Source: Prauserella cavernicola
GTDB lineage: Bacteria > Actinomycetota > Actinomycetes > Mycobacteriales > Pseudonocardiaceae
Assembly (NCBI RefSeq): GCF_016595675.1
Contig: NZ_JAENJH010000007.1
Coordinates: forward strand, 186,001-250,000
Direction of reading: 5' to 3'
Length of the DNA: 64,000 nucleotides
Shown here one piece after another: positions 6,292-14,446 of this stretch (position 1 is its first letter; every line of letters starts with the position of its first letter). The notes beneath the pieces were generated by a model that worked only from the letters and a program-made list of their open reading frames with translations, did not search any database and was not told the origin of the DNA. The position numbers and the translations under genes are program-made.

Positions 6292-9267
6292 TCAGCGCCG
6301 TTCGATCCAGATGTTGCGGAACCTCGGGTTCTCACCGGGATCCCCGTGGTCCTGCAACCGGATCGCGCCCGGCGCGGGGCCCTCTGCCTGGCCCGCGCCG
6401 GTCTTGCCGTCGATGGCCACGTCGTCGTGCACCACCCTGCCGTTCCACTTCAGGGTCACCCGCGCGTCCTCGACCTTGGCGCCGTCACTGTCGAAGCGTG
6501 CCGCCGTGAACTCGATGTCGTAGGTCTGCCACTGGCCCGGCGGCCTCGCCGCGTCCACGTCCGCGGCCTTCTTCGTGTAGATCGCGCCCGCCGAGTCGAG
6601 CTCCGGCGCTTCGATCCCGAACGACTCCAGCACCTGGATCTCGTAGCGTTCCTGGATGTAGACACCGCTGTTGCCGCGTGCCTGCCCGGTGATCTCCGGC
6701 GGGTAGTGCGGCTGGTACCACTCGACGTGCATCCTGAAGTCGTTGAACTTCTCCTTCGTGCGGATGTCACCGCCGAAGGACTCCACCGACCCGTTCTCGA
6801 CCGGCCAGGTGGCCGGGCCGCCGTCGACCGACTCGAAGGCGTCGAGATCGTCGCCGTCGAACAGGGTGATGCGTTCGGTCGGTGTGACGGTGATCTTGTC
6901 GAGGTTCACGTGGCCCTCGTCGTCCGGCTCGTGGACCCAGGCGATGGTGTTGGCGCCGCGCTTCAGTGGCACCGACTCGACGTGGGTCGCCCAGTTGTTC
7001 CAGGCGCCCGTGCTCGCCAGCCACACCTGCTTGACCTTGGTGCCGTTGACGTAGAGGCTCATCGACTTGCTCATGGGCTCGGGGTGGTCGGGGTTGGTCC
7101 CGTTCGCGTACCGCAGCGCGATGTCGTGGCGTCCCTTGCGACCGGCCTCGACGGCGAACGTCGTGCTGGCGCCCGGATCCCAGTTGCGGTCGACGAATCC
7201 GGCTCCGGAGAACCCGGTGTGGTTGGTGTTGAACCCGGTGCCGCCCGCCAGCTGGGCCGACTCGGCCTCGTACTCGGCGGGCGCCTCGGTGCCGTCCGCG
7301 AGGCGGTTGAGCGTGTACCAGGCCTCGGTGCTCCACAGCTCTTCGCCGGACTCCGCGGCGAACGGGCGAGGGGAGTGCACGTACACGACCCGGCCGGGGC
7401 GCAGGCCGTCGAGCTTCAGCGTGACGGTCTTGCGGTCCTGGGACAGCGTCGCCGAGTTCACCGTGAGGGTCTGTTCGTCGACCTTCGGCCCGCCGTACTG
7501 CGGTGTGGCCACGTACCGCCACTGTTCGGCCTCGTACTTCTGCGCCAGGTCCCGCGCGGTCTCCTCGGACAGCGGCTGGGTGTACTCGAGCTCGAAGCCG
7601 CCGTCGATCGCCCGCATGCCGCGGATGTCGAACGCGTTGTTCTCACCGGGGGTGAGCTTCTGGAGGCCGAACTTGAGCTTGCCCTCCTGACCCCAGTTGC
7701 CGGTTGAGCCGATGCCGCCGGTGTAGATCGCGCCGTCGGGGCCGAGTGAGATTCTGCTGACCCCGGCCTCGAGGCCCTGCGTCATGCGGAAGACCGCGCC
7801 CTGGTATTCGCCGCCGATCTTCTCGAGGTCGGCCCGTTGCAGCCCGCCGTAGGTGACGTCGCCGAACACCATCTGGCCCTTGAACTGGCCCTTGGGCAGC
7901 ACCAGCGGGTTGGTCGGGGAGTTGGAGATCTCGCCGTGCGGCAGCCAGAGCACGGGCTCGGTCACCGGCTTGCTGTCGTAAGGGCCGTCGGGATTGGTGT
8001 AGTGGTTGAAGAAGCGGTCCTGCTTGATGTGCATCAGCTTCGACGTCGGCAGATAGGCGCCCTGGTTGTCGGTGACGAACACGTCGCCCTCCGGACCCCA
8101 GCCGAGACCGTTCGGCGTGCGCAGTCCACCGGCCACATAGGACACGTCGCCGGTGTTCTTGTTGATCTTGAGGGTGGAGCCGCGGTTGGGCACCGGCTGC
8201 GGGTCGGCCGTCTGGCCGCCGGGGATCATCGCGATGCCCGTGCTGACGTAGAAGTGTCCCGCGCGGTAGAGCAGCCCGAACGCGAACTCGTGGTAGTTGC
8301 CGCCGAACGGCCAGGTCGCGATCTCGCGGTACTCGTCGGTGACCTCGTCGCCGTCCTCGTCGACGAGCGCGGTGAGCTGGTGCTTCTCCGACACGTACAG
8401 GGTGCCGTCGACGTACTTGATGCCCATCGGCTCCCGCAGGTCCTGCGCGACCCGCTTGAGGGTCACCTGCGAGGCGTCGGTGGTGCCGGTGACGTTGTCG
8501 AGCAGGTACACCTCACCCTTCACGCTCTCGCGCTCGCCGCCCCACGTGGAGATGGCCATCCGGCCGTCCGGTAGCCAGTCCATGCCGGTGACCTGGGGCT
8601 CGAAGCCGTCGGGGCGCAGGTTCGTCAGCGTGAAGTCGGGGTGCACGTCGACGAGCGGCAGCCCGTCGCCGGGCGATTCGGCGACGTCCTCGCACGACTT
8701 GCGGCCGGGGGAGGTCACGCGGGTGACGTCGGCGTCGGTGCTCAGCGCCGTGGTGGGCACGACCGTGAAGCCGTCGGTGCCGGGCGGCTGCCACTCCAGC
8801 GTCAGCTGCTGGTCGAAGTCGCCGTCGAAGTGGTCGATGCGCAGCGGGTGGGCGCCCGGCTCCAGGTCGATGAAGCCGTCCTTCGGCGTCGCTCCGTGGC
8901 GTCCGGGGTGGTCGATCACCTCGGTGTCGCCGAGGAACAAGCGGGCGCCGTCGTCGCTGGTGAGCCGGAAGTCGTACCGGCCGGCGGTCTCGACGTTGAG
9001 GTAGCCGGTGACCTCGGTGACGAACCGGTCGGCGATGCCGAAGTCCTCGGTGCTCCGCCAGTCGATCGTCGGCATCAGCTTGTCGATGTTGGGGGTCTGG
9101 CCGGGCTTGAGTGTGCAGTAGTCGGTCAGGGGGACCTGAACGTCGAACACCCGCATCGTCACGCCCGGTTCCTGGGGTGGGATGTCGGACTGCGCCGTAG
9201 CGGGCGCTGGAGCTGTGACCAGCATGAAAGCGCTTACCGCAGTGAGTAGGGCGACGAACTGCCGCAT
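6292..9267 (-). CDS. Secreted PA14 / glucose-dehydrogenase-like propeller / CBM / DUF1080 protein
   Basis: A 991-residue exported multidomain protein. A classical signal peptide ending at an Ala-x-Ala site (APATAQ, about residue 25) is followed by a PA14-like carbohydrate-binding domain (about 35-185, with YDFRLTSDDGARLFLGD). Next comes a beta-propeller related to glucose/sorbosone dehydrogenases (about 215-640). A CBM6/CBM35-like jelly roll starts at EYEAESAQLAGGTGF (about 665-800). The C-terminal DUF1080/3-keto-disaccharide hydrolase-type domain (about 805-991) carries LFDGDDLDAFE, GNSGVYIQERYEIQVLESFG and the terminal FRNIWIE strand. GGAGGAACGTCC precedes ATG 9267. A role in extracellular glycan or keto-sugar breakdown is inferred. 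Catalysis by either domain is untested. It is transcribed alone, with phased ACGAAA boxes upstream. Confidence 0.85.
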   Translation of the reverse strand: MRQFVALLTAVSAFMLVTAPAPATAQSDIPPQEPGVTMRVFDVQVPLTDYCTLKPGQTPNIDKLMPTIDWRSTEDFGIADRFVTEVTGYLNVETAGRYDFRLTSDDGARLFLGDTEVIDHPGRHGATPKDGFIDLEPGAHPLRIDHFDGDFDQQLTLEWQPPGTDGFTVVPTTALSTDADVTRVTSPGRKSCEDVAESPGDGLPLVDVHPDFTLTNLRPDGFEPQVTGMDWLPDGRMAISTWGGERESVKGEVYLLDNVTGTTDASQVTLKRVAQDLREPMGIKYVDGTLYVSEKHQLTALVDEDGDEVTDEYREIATWPFGGNYHEFAFGLLYRAGHFYVSTGIAMIPGGQTADPQPVPNRGSTLKINKNTGDVSYVAGGLRTPNGLGWGPEGDVFVTDNQGAYLPTSKLMHIKQDRFFNHYTNPDGPYDSKPVTEPVLWLPHGEISNSPTNPLVLPKGQFKGQMVFGDVTYGGLQRADLEKIGGEYQGAVFRMTQGLEAGVSRISLGPDGAIYTGGIGSTGNWGQEGKLKFGLQKLTPGENNAFDIRGMRAIDGGFELEYTQPLSEETARDLAQKYEAEQWRYVATPQYGGPKVDEQTLTVNSATLSQDRKTVTLKLDGLRPGRVVYVHSPRPFAAESGEELWSTEAWYTLNRLADGTEAPAEYEAESAQLAGGTGFNTNHTGFSGAGFVDRNWDPGASTTFAVEAGRKGRHDIALRYANGTNPDHPEPMSKSMSLYVNGTKVKQVWLASTGAWNNWATHVESVPLKRGANTIAWVHEPDDEGHVNLDKITVTPTERITLFDGDDLDAFESVDGGPATWPVENGSVESFGGDIRTKEKFNDFRMHVEWYQPHYPPEITGQARGNSGVYIQERYEIQVLESFGIEAPELDSAGAIYTKKAADVDAARPPGQWQTYDIEFTAARFDSDGAKVEDARVTLKWNGRVVHDDVAIDGKTGAGQAEGPAPGAIRLQDHGDPGENPRFRNIWIERR

Positions 9268-9344
9268 GGACGTTCCTCCTCGGGGCAGAACGAGGCGCGC
9301 GCTCCGGTGCGCGACGACCGCGTGGTGTCACAGTGAACGGTCGA

Positions 9345-9422
9345 TTTCGCACGAAAGTCAACGAAACCGGACTGGATTGCACGAAAGTCCCACCGCTGAG
9401 CGCAACGCCGCTCGTACTTTCG
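9345..9422 (-). promoter_or_regulatory. Phased ACGAAA/TTTCG repeat cluster
   Basis: ACGAAA occurs at 9351, 9361 and 9381, so the copies are 10 and 20 bases apart, on one face of the helix. Two of them sit in an 11-bp direct repeat GCACGAAAGTC (9349-9359 and 9379-9389). An inverted half, TTTCG, occurs at 9345 (forming TTTCG-CA-CGAAA) and again at 9418. The cluster lies 80-155 bp upstream of the secreted PA14/DUF1080 gene and may be its activator or repressor site. Confidence 0.45.
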
Positions 9423-9451
9423 GCCTACCACGCGGATCGCGCCGTCGGGGC

Positions 9452-10045
9452 TCAGTGCACGAGCGTGATCCAGTAGTCCCAGAACGCCTGCAGCACGAGC
9501 GCCGCGATCACCACATACCACGCGACGACGAGGGCGACATCGACGCGGGCCAGCGCCGCCGCCGCGCGCCGGGTCCGGTCGTGGCGGCGGAGCGTCTCGA
9601 CCGTGGTGAGGACGAAGAGCGGGACCACGGCGATCCAGACGGCGAGGCAGTACGGGCACAGGGCGTGGATGTCGTACAGACTCGCCCCGATCAGCCAGTG
9701 CACGAACCCGGCCCCGAACGTGGTGCCCGCCTGCAGGCCCCACTGGAACCACCGCGGCAGCCGGGCTCCGGCGAGCAGAACGACGCCGACCGTGCTCACC
9801 ACGGCGAACCCGGCGATGCCGAGCAGCGGATTGGGAAAGCCGAACGCCGACGCCTGCGGGCTCGCCATCACCGTGCCGCACGAGATCACGGGGTTCAGCG
9901 AGCACGACGGCACGTGGTCGGGGTCGGCCAAAGTCGCGAGCTTCTCCAGGGTCAGTGCCACCGCAGCGACGAGGCCGAGGGTGCCGCCGAGCAGGTAGGT
10001 CAACCCGAGGCGGCGAGTCGGGTGTCGACCATCCACAAAGGTCAC
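9452..10045 (-). CDS. Vitamin K epoxide reductase (VKOR) family membrane protein
   Basis: Integral membrane quinone-linked thiol oxidase of 197 residues with several transmembrane helices. The four VKOR cysteines are present: the loop pair Cys48/Cys56 (PSCSLNPVISC) and the active-site Cys130-Pro-Tyr-Cys133. In bacteria lacking DsbB, VKOR reoxidises DsbA-type proteins with quinone as electron acceptor, and here it is coupled to one. The GTG at 10045 overlaps the stop of the DsbA-like gene by four bases. It is the last gene of the DUF5134-DsbA-VKOR operon. Upstream extension of the frame into the DsbA gene is a shadow. Confidence 0.93.
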   Translation of the reverse strand: MTFVDGRHPTRRLGLTYLLGGTLGLVAAVALTLEKLATLADPDHVPSCSLNPVISCGTVMASPQASAFGFPNPLLGIAGFAVVSTVGVVLLAGARLPRWFQWGLQAGTTFGAGFVHWLIGASLYDIHALCPYCLAVWIAVVPLFVLTTVETLRRHDRTRRAAAALARVDVALVVAWYVVIAALVLQAFWDYWITLVH

Positions 10046-10764
10046 GGGTTCAACCGATCGTCCAGTAGAGAGCGAAGTTCCGCGGCGACATCGGCGTAGC
10101 TGCTGCCGGCCGGCTCGAACCTGGTGCCGTCGACGAAGATCGTCGGCGTGCCGGTGACGCCCGCCTCGCGCCCCGCGGCGAGGTCGGCCTCGATGCGGCT
10201 CCGGACCTCGTCGGAGGTGATGTCGCGTCGGAAGCGTTCGACATCGAGGCCCGCCGTACGGGCGTAGTCGTCGAACAGCGCGGCCGCCCGGCCGGTGTCG
10301 TCGCTGACGCTCTGCCCGCCGGGCGCCAGCGCCCACCCGGTGAAGTTGTCGTACAGCGCGCGGTACATCTCCGCGAAGCGGCCTTGCAGCGCCGCAGCCT
10401 CGGCGGCGGCCGCCGCCTGTCTCGCCAGCGGGTGCGCCTGCAACGGGAAGTTGCGGACCACGAAGGTGATCCGGCCCGCGTAGTCCTCTTCGAGTTGCCG
10501 GGTGATGCCGGAGTAGTACCCGGCGCAGGCGGGGCACTGGTAGTCGAGGAACTCGACGATGGTCACCGCCTCGTCTCCCGCGTCGAGCACGGTGTTGGCG
10601 TCGGGGCCGCGCAGCGAGTCCGGGGTGACGTCGTCATCGCCGCGCTGCGTGAGCAGCACGCCGCCGAACACGAGCGCGGCGACCACGAGCACCACGAGGG
10701 TGATGAGCACGTTGGGGGACAGCCTGGATCGGGCCGTGACGGGGTTGCGCGTCGTCCGGGTCAT
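10042..10764 (-). CDS. Membrane-anchored DsbA-like thiol:disulfide oxidoreductase
   Basis: A 240-residue thioredoxin-fold protein with a cytoplasmic Arg-rich N-terminus and one transmembrane anchor (about residues 18-39). The extracytoplasmic catalytic domain has active site Cys77-Pro-Ala-Cys80 in FLDYQCPACAGYY, and the cis-proline loop is GVTGTPTIFVDG near residue 210. It introduces disulfides into exported proteins and should be reoxidised by the VKOR protein encoded with it. It follows the DUF5134 gene by 31 bp and shares the ECF-type promoter found upstream of that gene. The nearest described pair is mycobacterial DsbA/VKOR. Confidence 0.92.
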   Translation of the reverse strand: MTRTTRNPVTARSRLSPNVLITLVVLVVAALVFGGVLLTQRGDDDVTPDSLRGPDANTVLDAGDEAVTIVEFLDYQCPACAGYYSGITRQLEEDYAGRITFVVRNFPLQAHPLARQAAAAAEAAALQGRFAEMYRALYDNFTGWALAPGGQSVSDDTGRAAALFDDYARTAGLDVERFRRDITSDEVRSRIEADLAAGREAGVTGTPTIFVDGTRFEPAGSSYADVAAELRSLLDDRLNP

Positions 10765-10795
10765 CGTCGGGGTTCCTCTTTCTCGGGTGGGTGCG

Positions 10796-11434
10796 TCATC
10801 CCGCGAGCATCGCCAGGAACATCACGCCCATGCCGAAGCTCATCGCGCCGTGGCAGGCGCAGTCGGCGACCTCGCGGCCGGGCGCGGGCGAACGCGGGTC
10901 CGGCAGGTGCCTGCCGAGGGCGAAGGCGCGGGCGAGCCAGGGCAGGCACAGCGCGACGAAGCCGAGCCCGAGCGCCACGTGGCCAGCTATCAACGCCGTG
11001 GGGGAGCTCGCCGGGGACTGGGACAGCGATACCGCGTCACCCAGTGCGTGGTGGTGCCCGCCGCCGGAGTCCGGATCGGACCCGGCCATCAGTTCCGGCA
11101 TGGTCGCGACCATCCAGGCCATCGCGGCCATCATCATCGCGTGGTGCGCACCGGCCCCACGCGGTGCCGTGTGACCGCCGGAGTGTGAGTGGCCCGCGGC
11201 CGTACGGCTCAGGAACCAGAGACAGCCGAGAGCGAAGAGGACCACCTGCGGGGCGAGTGGTATCGCCATGCCCCAGTGCCAGATCATGGCGATCATCGCC
11301 GCGCCCATGAGCGCGTGCCAGCCCGCGTCGACCCGCGCCCACGCGCCGAGCGACGGCAGCACCCGCAGGCACCACGCGGTCGTGGCCGCGAACAGCGCCG
11401 TCAGCAGCCAGGCGAGCACCGGAGAGCCGATCAC
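10796..11434 (-). CDS. DUF5134 multi-pass membrane protein
   Basis: A 212-residue integral membrane protein with about six hydrophobic segments, belonging to the actinobacterial DUF5134 family, of unknown function. It is notably rich in His and Met (HSHSGGHTAPRGAGAHHAMMMAAMAWM, GGGHHHALGD, CACHGAMSFGMGVMFLAM), side chains suited to copper or another soft metal. GTG 11434 is chosen because it overlaps, as GTGA, the stop of an 18-codon leader frame that has a good ribosome site. It is the first full gene of the operon with DsbA and VKOR and has an ECF-type promoter at 11543-11570. A copper-handling role is inferred from context only. Confidence 0.75.
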   Translation of the reverse strand: MIGSPVLAWLLTALFAATTAWCLRVLPSLGAWARVDAGWHALMGAAMIAMIWHWGMAIPLAPQVVLFALGCLWFLSRTAAGHSHSGGHTAPRGAGAHHAMMMAAMAWMVATMPELMAGSDPDSGGGHHHALGDAVSLSQSPASSPTALIAGHVALGLGFVALCLPWLARAFALGRHLPDPRSPAPGREVADCACHGAMSFGMGVMFLAMLAG

Positions 11435-11487
11435 GTTCCGTCCCGCCACTCGCGCAGCGGTGGTCCTCCGGTCTCGCCGACCCGCAT
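11431..11487 (-). CDS. Putative 18-residue leader peptide
   Basis: ATG 11487 is preceded by GGGGAGGGACTGCC and opens an 18-codon frame, MRVGETGGPPLREWRDGT. Its TGA overlaps the GTG start of the DUF5134 gene (GTGA). The DUF5134 GTG has only a weak site of its own, so translational coupling through this leader is plausible. It could be fortuitous; no homologue is recognised. Confidence 0.35.
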   Translation of the reverse strand: MRVGETGGPPLREWRDGT

Positions 11488-11542
11488 GGCAGTCCCTCCC
11501 CGGCCCTCGCGCGGGTCCTGCTCCCACGCGGTTCACACCAGT

Positions 11543-11570
11543 GGTCGGGCCGGGGCGCGCCTGAGTTCGC
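11543..11570 (-). promoter_or_regulatory. ECF-type promoter of DUF5134-DsbA-VKOR operon
   Basis: On the minus strand GCGAACTC is followed by CGACCACTGG, with 17 bases between GCGAAC and CGACC. The elements and spacing match those in front of the CopD-CtaG gene and the anti-sigma gene. This points to the ECF sigma factor encoded at 14447, with one mismatch in the -35 (GCGAAC versus GGGAAC). Confidence 0.5.
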
Positions 11571-11624
11571 GGCCGGGCCGCGATTTGACCCAGGTCACAG
11601 AACCGTTGACGGCCGGTGCCTCGC

Positions 11625-11652
11625 GGGAACTCGGGAGGGCGGTTGTTCGACC
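11625..11652 (+). promoter_or_regulatory. ECF-type promoter of CopD-CtaG gene
   Basis: GGGAACTC and CGACCACTG with 17 bases between GGGAAC and CGACC. The CGACC ends 9 bases before the ATG at 11662, so the message would be leaderless or nearly so. It shares both elements with the copies at 11543-11570 (minus strand) and 14393-14420 (minus strand). Confidence 0.6.
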
Positions 11653-11661
11653 ACTGAGGAC

Positions 11662-13635
11662 ATGAACGCCAGAACCGAGAGCGCCGGTCGCCGCGCTCGA
11701 CTCTCCGCGGGTCTGTTGCTGGGTGCCGCGGCGGGGCTCGTCGTCGTGCTCGCGACCGTCGCGCTGGGCGGAGACGTGTACGGCCCGCTGGGCGACACCG
11801 AGCCGGGACCGCTGACGTCGTACACCTTCGCCGTCGTGCGGTTGCTCGCCGAGGGTGCGGGCGTGGTGTGCGTGGGCGCGCTCGCCTTCGCCGCATTCGT
11901 CGTACCGTCGCGCGGCACCGGTGCGCTCGTGGCCGACGCCTGGGCCGCGGCGCGGCTGGCCGGCCTCGCCGGTCTGGTGTGGACGGTCGCCGCCGTGCTG
12001 GCGGTGCCGTTGTCGGCCGCGGACGCCGCAGGGCAGCCGATCGGCACGCTGCTGTCGGTGCCCGCGTTGTTCGGCACCATCGACGCGGTCGAGGAAGCCA
12101 AGGCATGGCTGGTCGTAGCGGTGTTCGCCGCCGCGGTCAGCGCGGTGTGCCGGGTCGCGCTGCGCTGGCGCAGCACCGTCGGCGCGTGTGCCCTGGCGGT
12201 GGTGGGACTGCTGCCGCCGGTGGTCGTCGGGCACGCGGCGGTGGGGTCCTGGCACGACGTCATGACCAACGCGCTGGTCTGGCACGTGCCCGCGGCGAGT
12301 GTCTGGGTCGGGGCGCTGGTCGCGCTGCTGGCGCAGCAACGCCGCGGGGGCCCGGGCGGCACCATCGATTCGCGCGTGCTCGCCCGCTACGACCGGCTCG
12401 TCCTGCCGTGTGCGGTGGTGGTGGGGGTGTCGGGCGCGGTGGCCGGGTTCACCGGTGCGCGGCCGCAGAACCTGGGCTCCACCGGCTACGGGTCGCTGCT
12501 CGTGGTCCACGTCGCGGTGTTCGCGGCTCTGCTCGGGGTGCTGCTGGTCGTACGGAGGCGCCGGGGTGGTTCGGCGGTCTCACGCCGCAGGTTGCTGCTG
12601 GCCGAGGCGCTGCTGCTCGGAACCTCGCTGGGCGCGTCGCTGGGGCTGACGCACCTGGTGCTGCCGTCGTTTCTGTCCGCCCCGCCGAGCGTGCACGAGA
12701 CCATCCTCGGCTACGACCTCGACGTCGCGCCGTCGCTGGCCGCGCTGGTCGCCGGGTGGCGGTTCGACCTGGTGCTGGGCACCATCGCCGTGGCAGCGAC
12801 CGTGGCCTACGTGCTCGGCGCGCGCCGGTTGCGGCGCCGCGGCGATGTCTGGCCCGCCGGCCGCGTCGTCGCGTGGTGCGCGGGCTGGGCGGCCGTGCTG
12901 GTGGTGACGTCGTCGGGACTGGGCCGCTACGCGCCGGGCACGTTCAGCCTGCACATGGTGGCGCACATGACGTTGAACATGCTGGCGCCGGTGCTGCTCG
13001 TGCTCGGCGGGCCGATCACACTCGCGCTGCGTGTCCTGCCCGCCTCCGGCCGGAGCGGGGTCTCCGGTCCACGCGAGTGGCTGGTGGCTGTCGTCCACTC
13101 GCGCGCCGCCCGGCTGTTCGGCCATCCCGCCATCGCCGCGGTGCTGTTCGTCGGCTCCTTCTACGTCCTGTACTTCTCCGGCCTGTTCGGCGAGGCGATG
13201 CAGTACCACTGGGGGCACCAGCTGATGAACGTCCACTTCCTCGTCACGGGCTACCTCTTCTACTGGCTCGTGATCGGGGTGGACCGCCCGCCGCGGCCGC
13301 TGCCGCACCTGGTGCGGTTGGGGATGCTGTTCGCGGTCATGCCGTTCCACGCGTTCTTCGGGGTCATCGTGATGAACTCGCAGACCGTCATCGCCGAGAC
13401 CTTCTACCGCTACCTGTCGCTGCCGTGGGTCGGCGACCTGCTCGCCGACCAGCGGCTCGGGGGCGCGATCGCCTGGGCGAGCGGCGAGGTGCCCATGGTG
13501 ATCGTGATGGTGGCGCTGCTGCTGCAGTGGTCCCGGGCGGACGACCGCGAGGCCAAGCGCAAGGACCGTGCGGGCGACGACGAGTTCGCTGCCTACAACG
13601 CCATGCTCGCCGAGCTCGCCGCGCAGCGCCGCTGA
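11662..13635 (+). CDS. CopD-like / CtaG cytochrome c oxidase assembly fusion
   Basis: A 657-residue polytopic membrane protein. The N-terminal half (to about residue 330) resembles the CopD copper-import/resistance family, with repeated hydrophobic segments and WHVPAASVWVGALVALLAQQ. The C-terminal half (about 340-640) is a CtaG/Caa3-type oxidase assembly domain with HMVAHMTLNMLAPVLLVLGGPITLALR and the conserved YHWGHQLMNVHFLVTGYLFYW stretch. Such fusions are known in actinobacteria and are taken to deliver copper toward cytochrome oxidase. The histidines and methionines in the CtaG half are candidate ligands. It is monocistronic behind an ECF promoter shared with neighbouring envelope genes, and it faces the anti-sigma gene. 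Confidence 0.9.
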   Translation: MNARTESAGRRARLSAGLLLGAAAGLVVVLATVALGGDVYGPLGDTEPGPLTSYTFAVVRLLAEGAGVVCVGALAFAAFVVPSRGTGALVADAWAAARLAGLAGLVWTVAAVLAVPLSAADAAGQPIGTLLSVPALFGTIDAVEEAKAWLVVAVFAAAVSAVCRVALRWRSTVGACALAVVGLLPPVVVGHAAVGSWHDVMTNALVWHVPAASVWVGALVALLAQQRRGGPGGTIDSRVLARYDRLVLPCAVVVGVSGAVAGFTGARPQNLGSTGYGSLLVVHVAVFAALLGVLLVVRRRRGGSAVSRRRLLLAEALLLGTSLGASLGLTHLVLPSFLSAPPSVHETILGYDLDVAPSLAALVAGWRFDLVLGTIAVAATVAYVLGARRLRRRGDVWPAGRVVAWCAGWAAVLVVTSSGLGRYAPGTFSLHMVAHMTLNMLAPVLLVLGGPITLALRVLPASGRSGVSGPREWLVAVVHSRAARLFGHPAIAAVLFVGSFYVLYFSGLFGEAMQYHWGHQLMNVHFLVTGYLFYWLVIGVDRPPRPLPHLVRLGMLFAVMPFHAFFGVIVMNSQTVIAETFYRYLSLPWVGDLLADQRLGGAIAWASGEVPMVIVMVALLLQWSRADDREAKRKDRAGDDEFAAYNAMLAELAAQRR

Positions 13636-13649
13636 AGGCCGGTGACCGC

Positions 13650-14384
13650 TCAGGCGGCGTCGCGCCGCGCCAGCGGCCCGCGGGCGGGGCGGTGCCGTGG
13701 CGAGGTGGGCAGGATCCGGGCGAGGCCGTCGCGCCCCGCTGTCCGCCAGGCACTCGCACCGCCGGGCTCCGCGCCGTCGGCCACCGGAGCGGGTCCCTCG
13801 CCGGAGCGGCTCTGCCGGTGGACGAAGAACAGCAGCACCACGCCGGCCAGCATGATGCCGTGGGAGAGCACGCGTCCCTCGGTGACAGCGCCGCCGACCA
13901 GGTCGGAGACCGACACCACCCCGAGCACCACGGCGAACCCGGTGAGCGCGGGCAGCAGACCACCCGCCGACTTCGGCCGCAGCGCGGCCCACAGCAGCCC
14001 GATGCCGATGGCGAGGTTCCACGCGGCACTCTCGTTGCCGAGGTGCCCGGCACCGGTCGCGTGCCCGGCGTGCGCGCCGCCCATGCCGAGCAGCTGCCCG
14101 AACCCGAGCCCGGCCTGGGCGAGCGCGATGACGGCCAGCGCCATGCGCAGTCCCCAGCGTTCGCGGGAGGGCGGCGTGGCGACGGCGACGATGCGGCTGG
14201 TCAGGTCCGGCACCTGCGGCGCCTCCGCCACCCGGAACGCCCGGTGCAGCGGCGCGGCCTGCTCCCACCAGAGGCGGCAGGACGCGCAGGAACCCAGGTG
14301 CTGGTCCACCATCCGGGGATCCAGGTTCTCGTCTTCGTTGTCCAGGCGCGCCGACAAGGCCTCCCGGTAGCTCGAACAGTCCAC
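13650..14384 (-). CDS. Zinc-binding anti-sigma factor, membrane-bound
   Basis: A 244-residue protein with an N-terminal anti-sigma zinc motif His29-x3-Cys33-x2-Cys36 (HLGSCASC) plus Cys3 as a possible fourth ligand. Several transmembrane helices (about residues 82-205) and a basic cytoplasmic-looking tail follow. It is divergent from an ECF sigma gene, the usual arrangement for a cognate pair. The zinc-thiolate centre of this family can release the sigma factor on oxidation or metal displacement, so a thiol- or copper-sensitive switch is an inference. The GTG start at 14384 lies 8 bases after a CGACC element, suggesting a leaderless transcript under sigma control (negative feedback). A His-rich loop (GGAHAGHATGAGH) may bind metal. 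Confidence 0.82.
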   Translation of the reverse strand: MDCSSYREALSARLDNEDENLDPRMVDQHLGSCASCRLWWEQAAPLHRAFRVAEAPQVPDLTSRIVAVATPPSRERWGLRMALAVIALAQAGLGFGQLLGMGGAHAGHATGAGHLGNESAAWNLAIGIGLLWAALRPKSAGGLLPALTGFAVVLGVVSVSDLVGGAVTEGRVLSHGIMLAGVVLLFFVHRQSRSGEGPAPVADGAEPGGASAWRTAGRDGLARILPTSPRHRPARGPLARRDAA

Positions 14385-14392
14385 GTTGTAAT

Positions 14393-14420
14393 GGTCGCGC
14401 GGACGGGCGGCGGAGTTCCC
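14393..14420 (-). promoter_or_regulatory. ECF-type promoter of anti-sigma gene
   Basis: On the minus strand GGGAACTCC, 17 bases, then CGACC, ending 8 bases before the GTG at 14384. Elements and spacing are identical to the CopD-CtaG promoter, implying autoregulation by the divergent sigma factor and a leaderless message. Confidence 0.6.
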
Positions 14421-14432
14421 GGGCCCCTCGGC

Positions 14433-14438
14433 TAGGGT
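14433..14438 (+). promoter_or_regulatory. Candidate leaderless -10 box of ECF sigma gene
   Basis: TAGGGT fits TANNNT and ends 8 bases before the GTG at 14447, the geometry of actinobacterial leaderless genes. No ribosome site is visible before that GTG. No GGGAAC element faces this direction, so the sigma gene may have a housekeeping promoter. Confidence 0.4.
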
Positions 14439-14446
14439 GCCTGACC

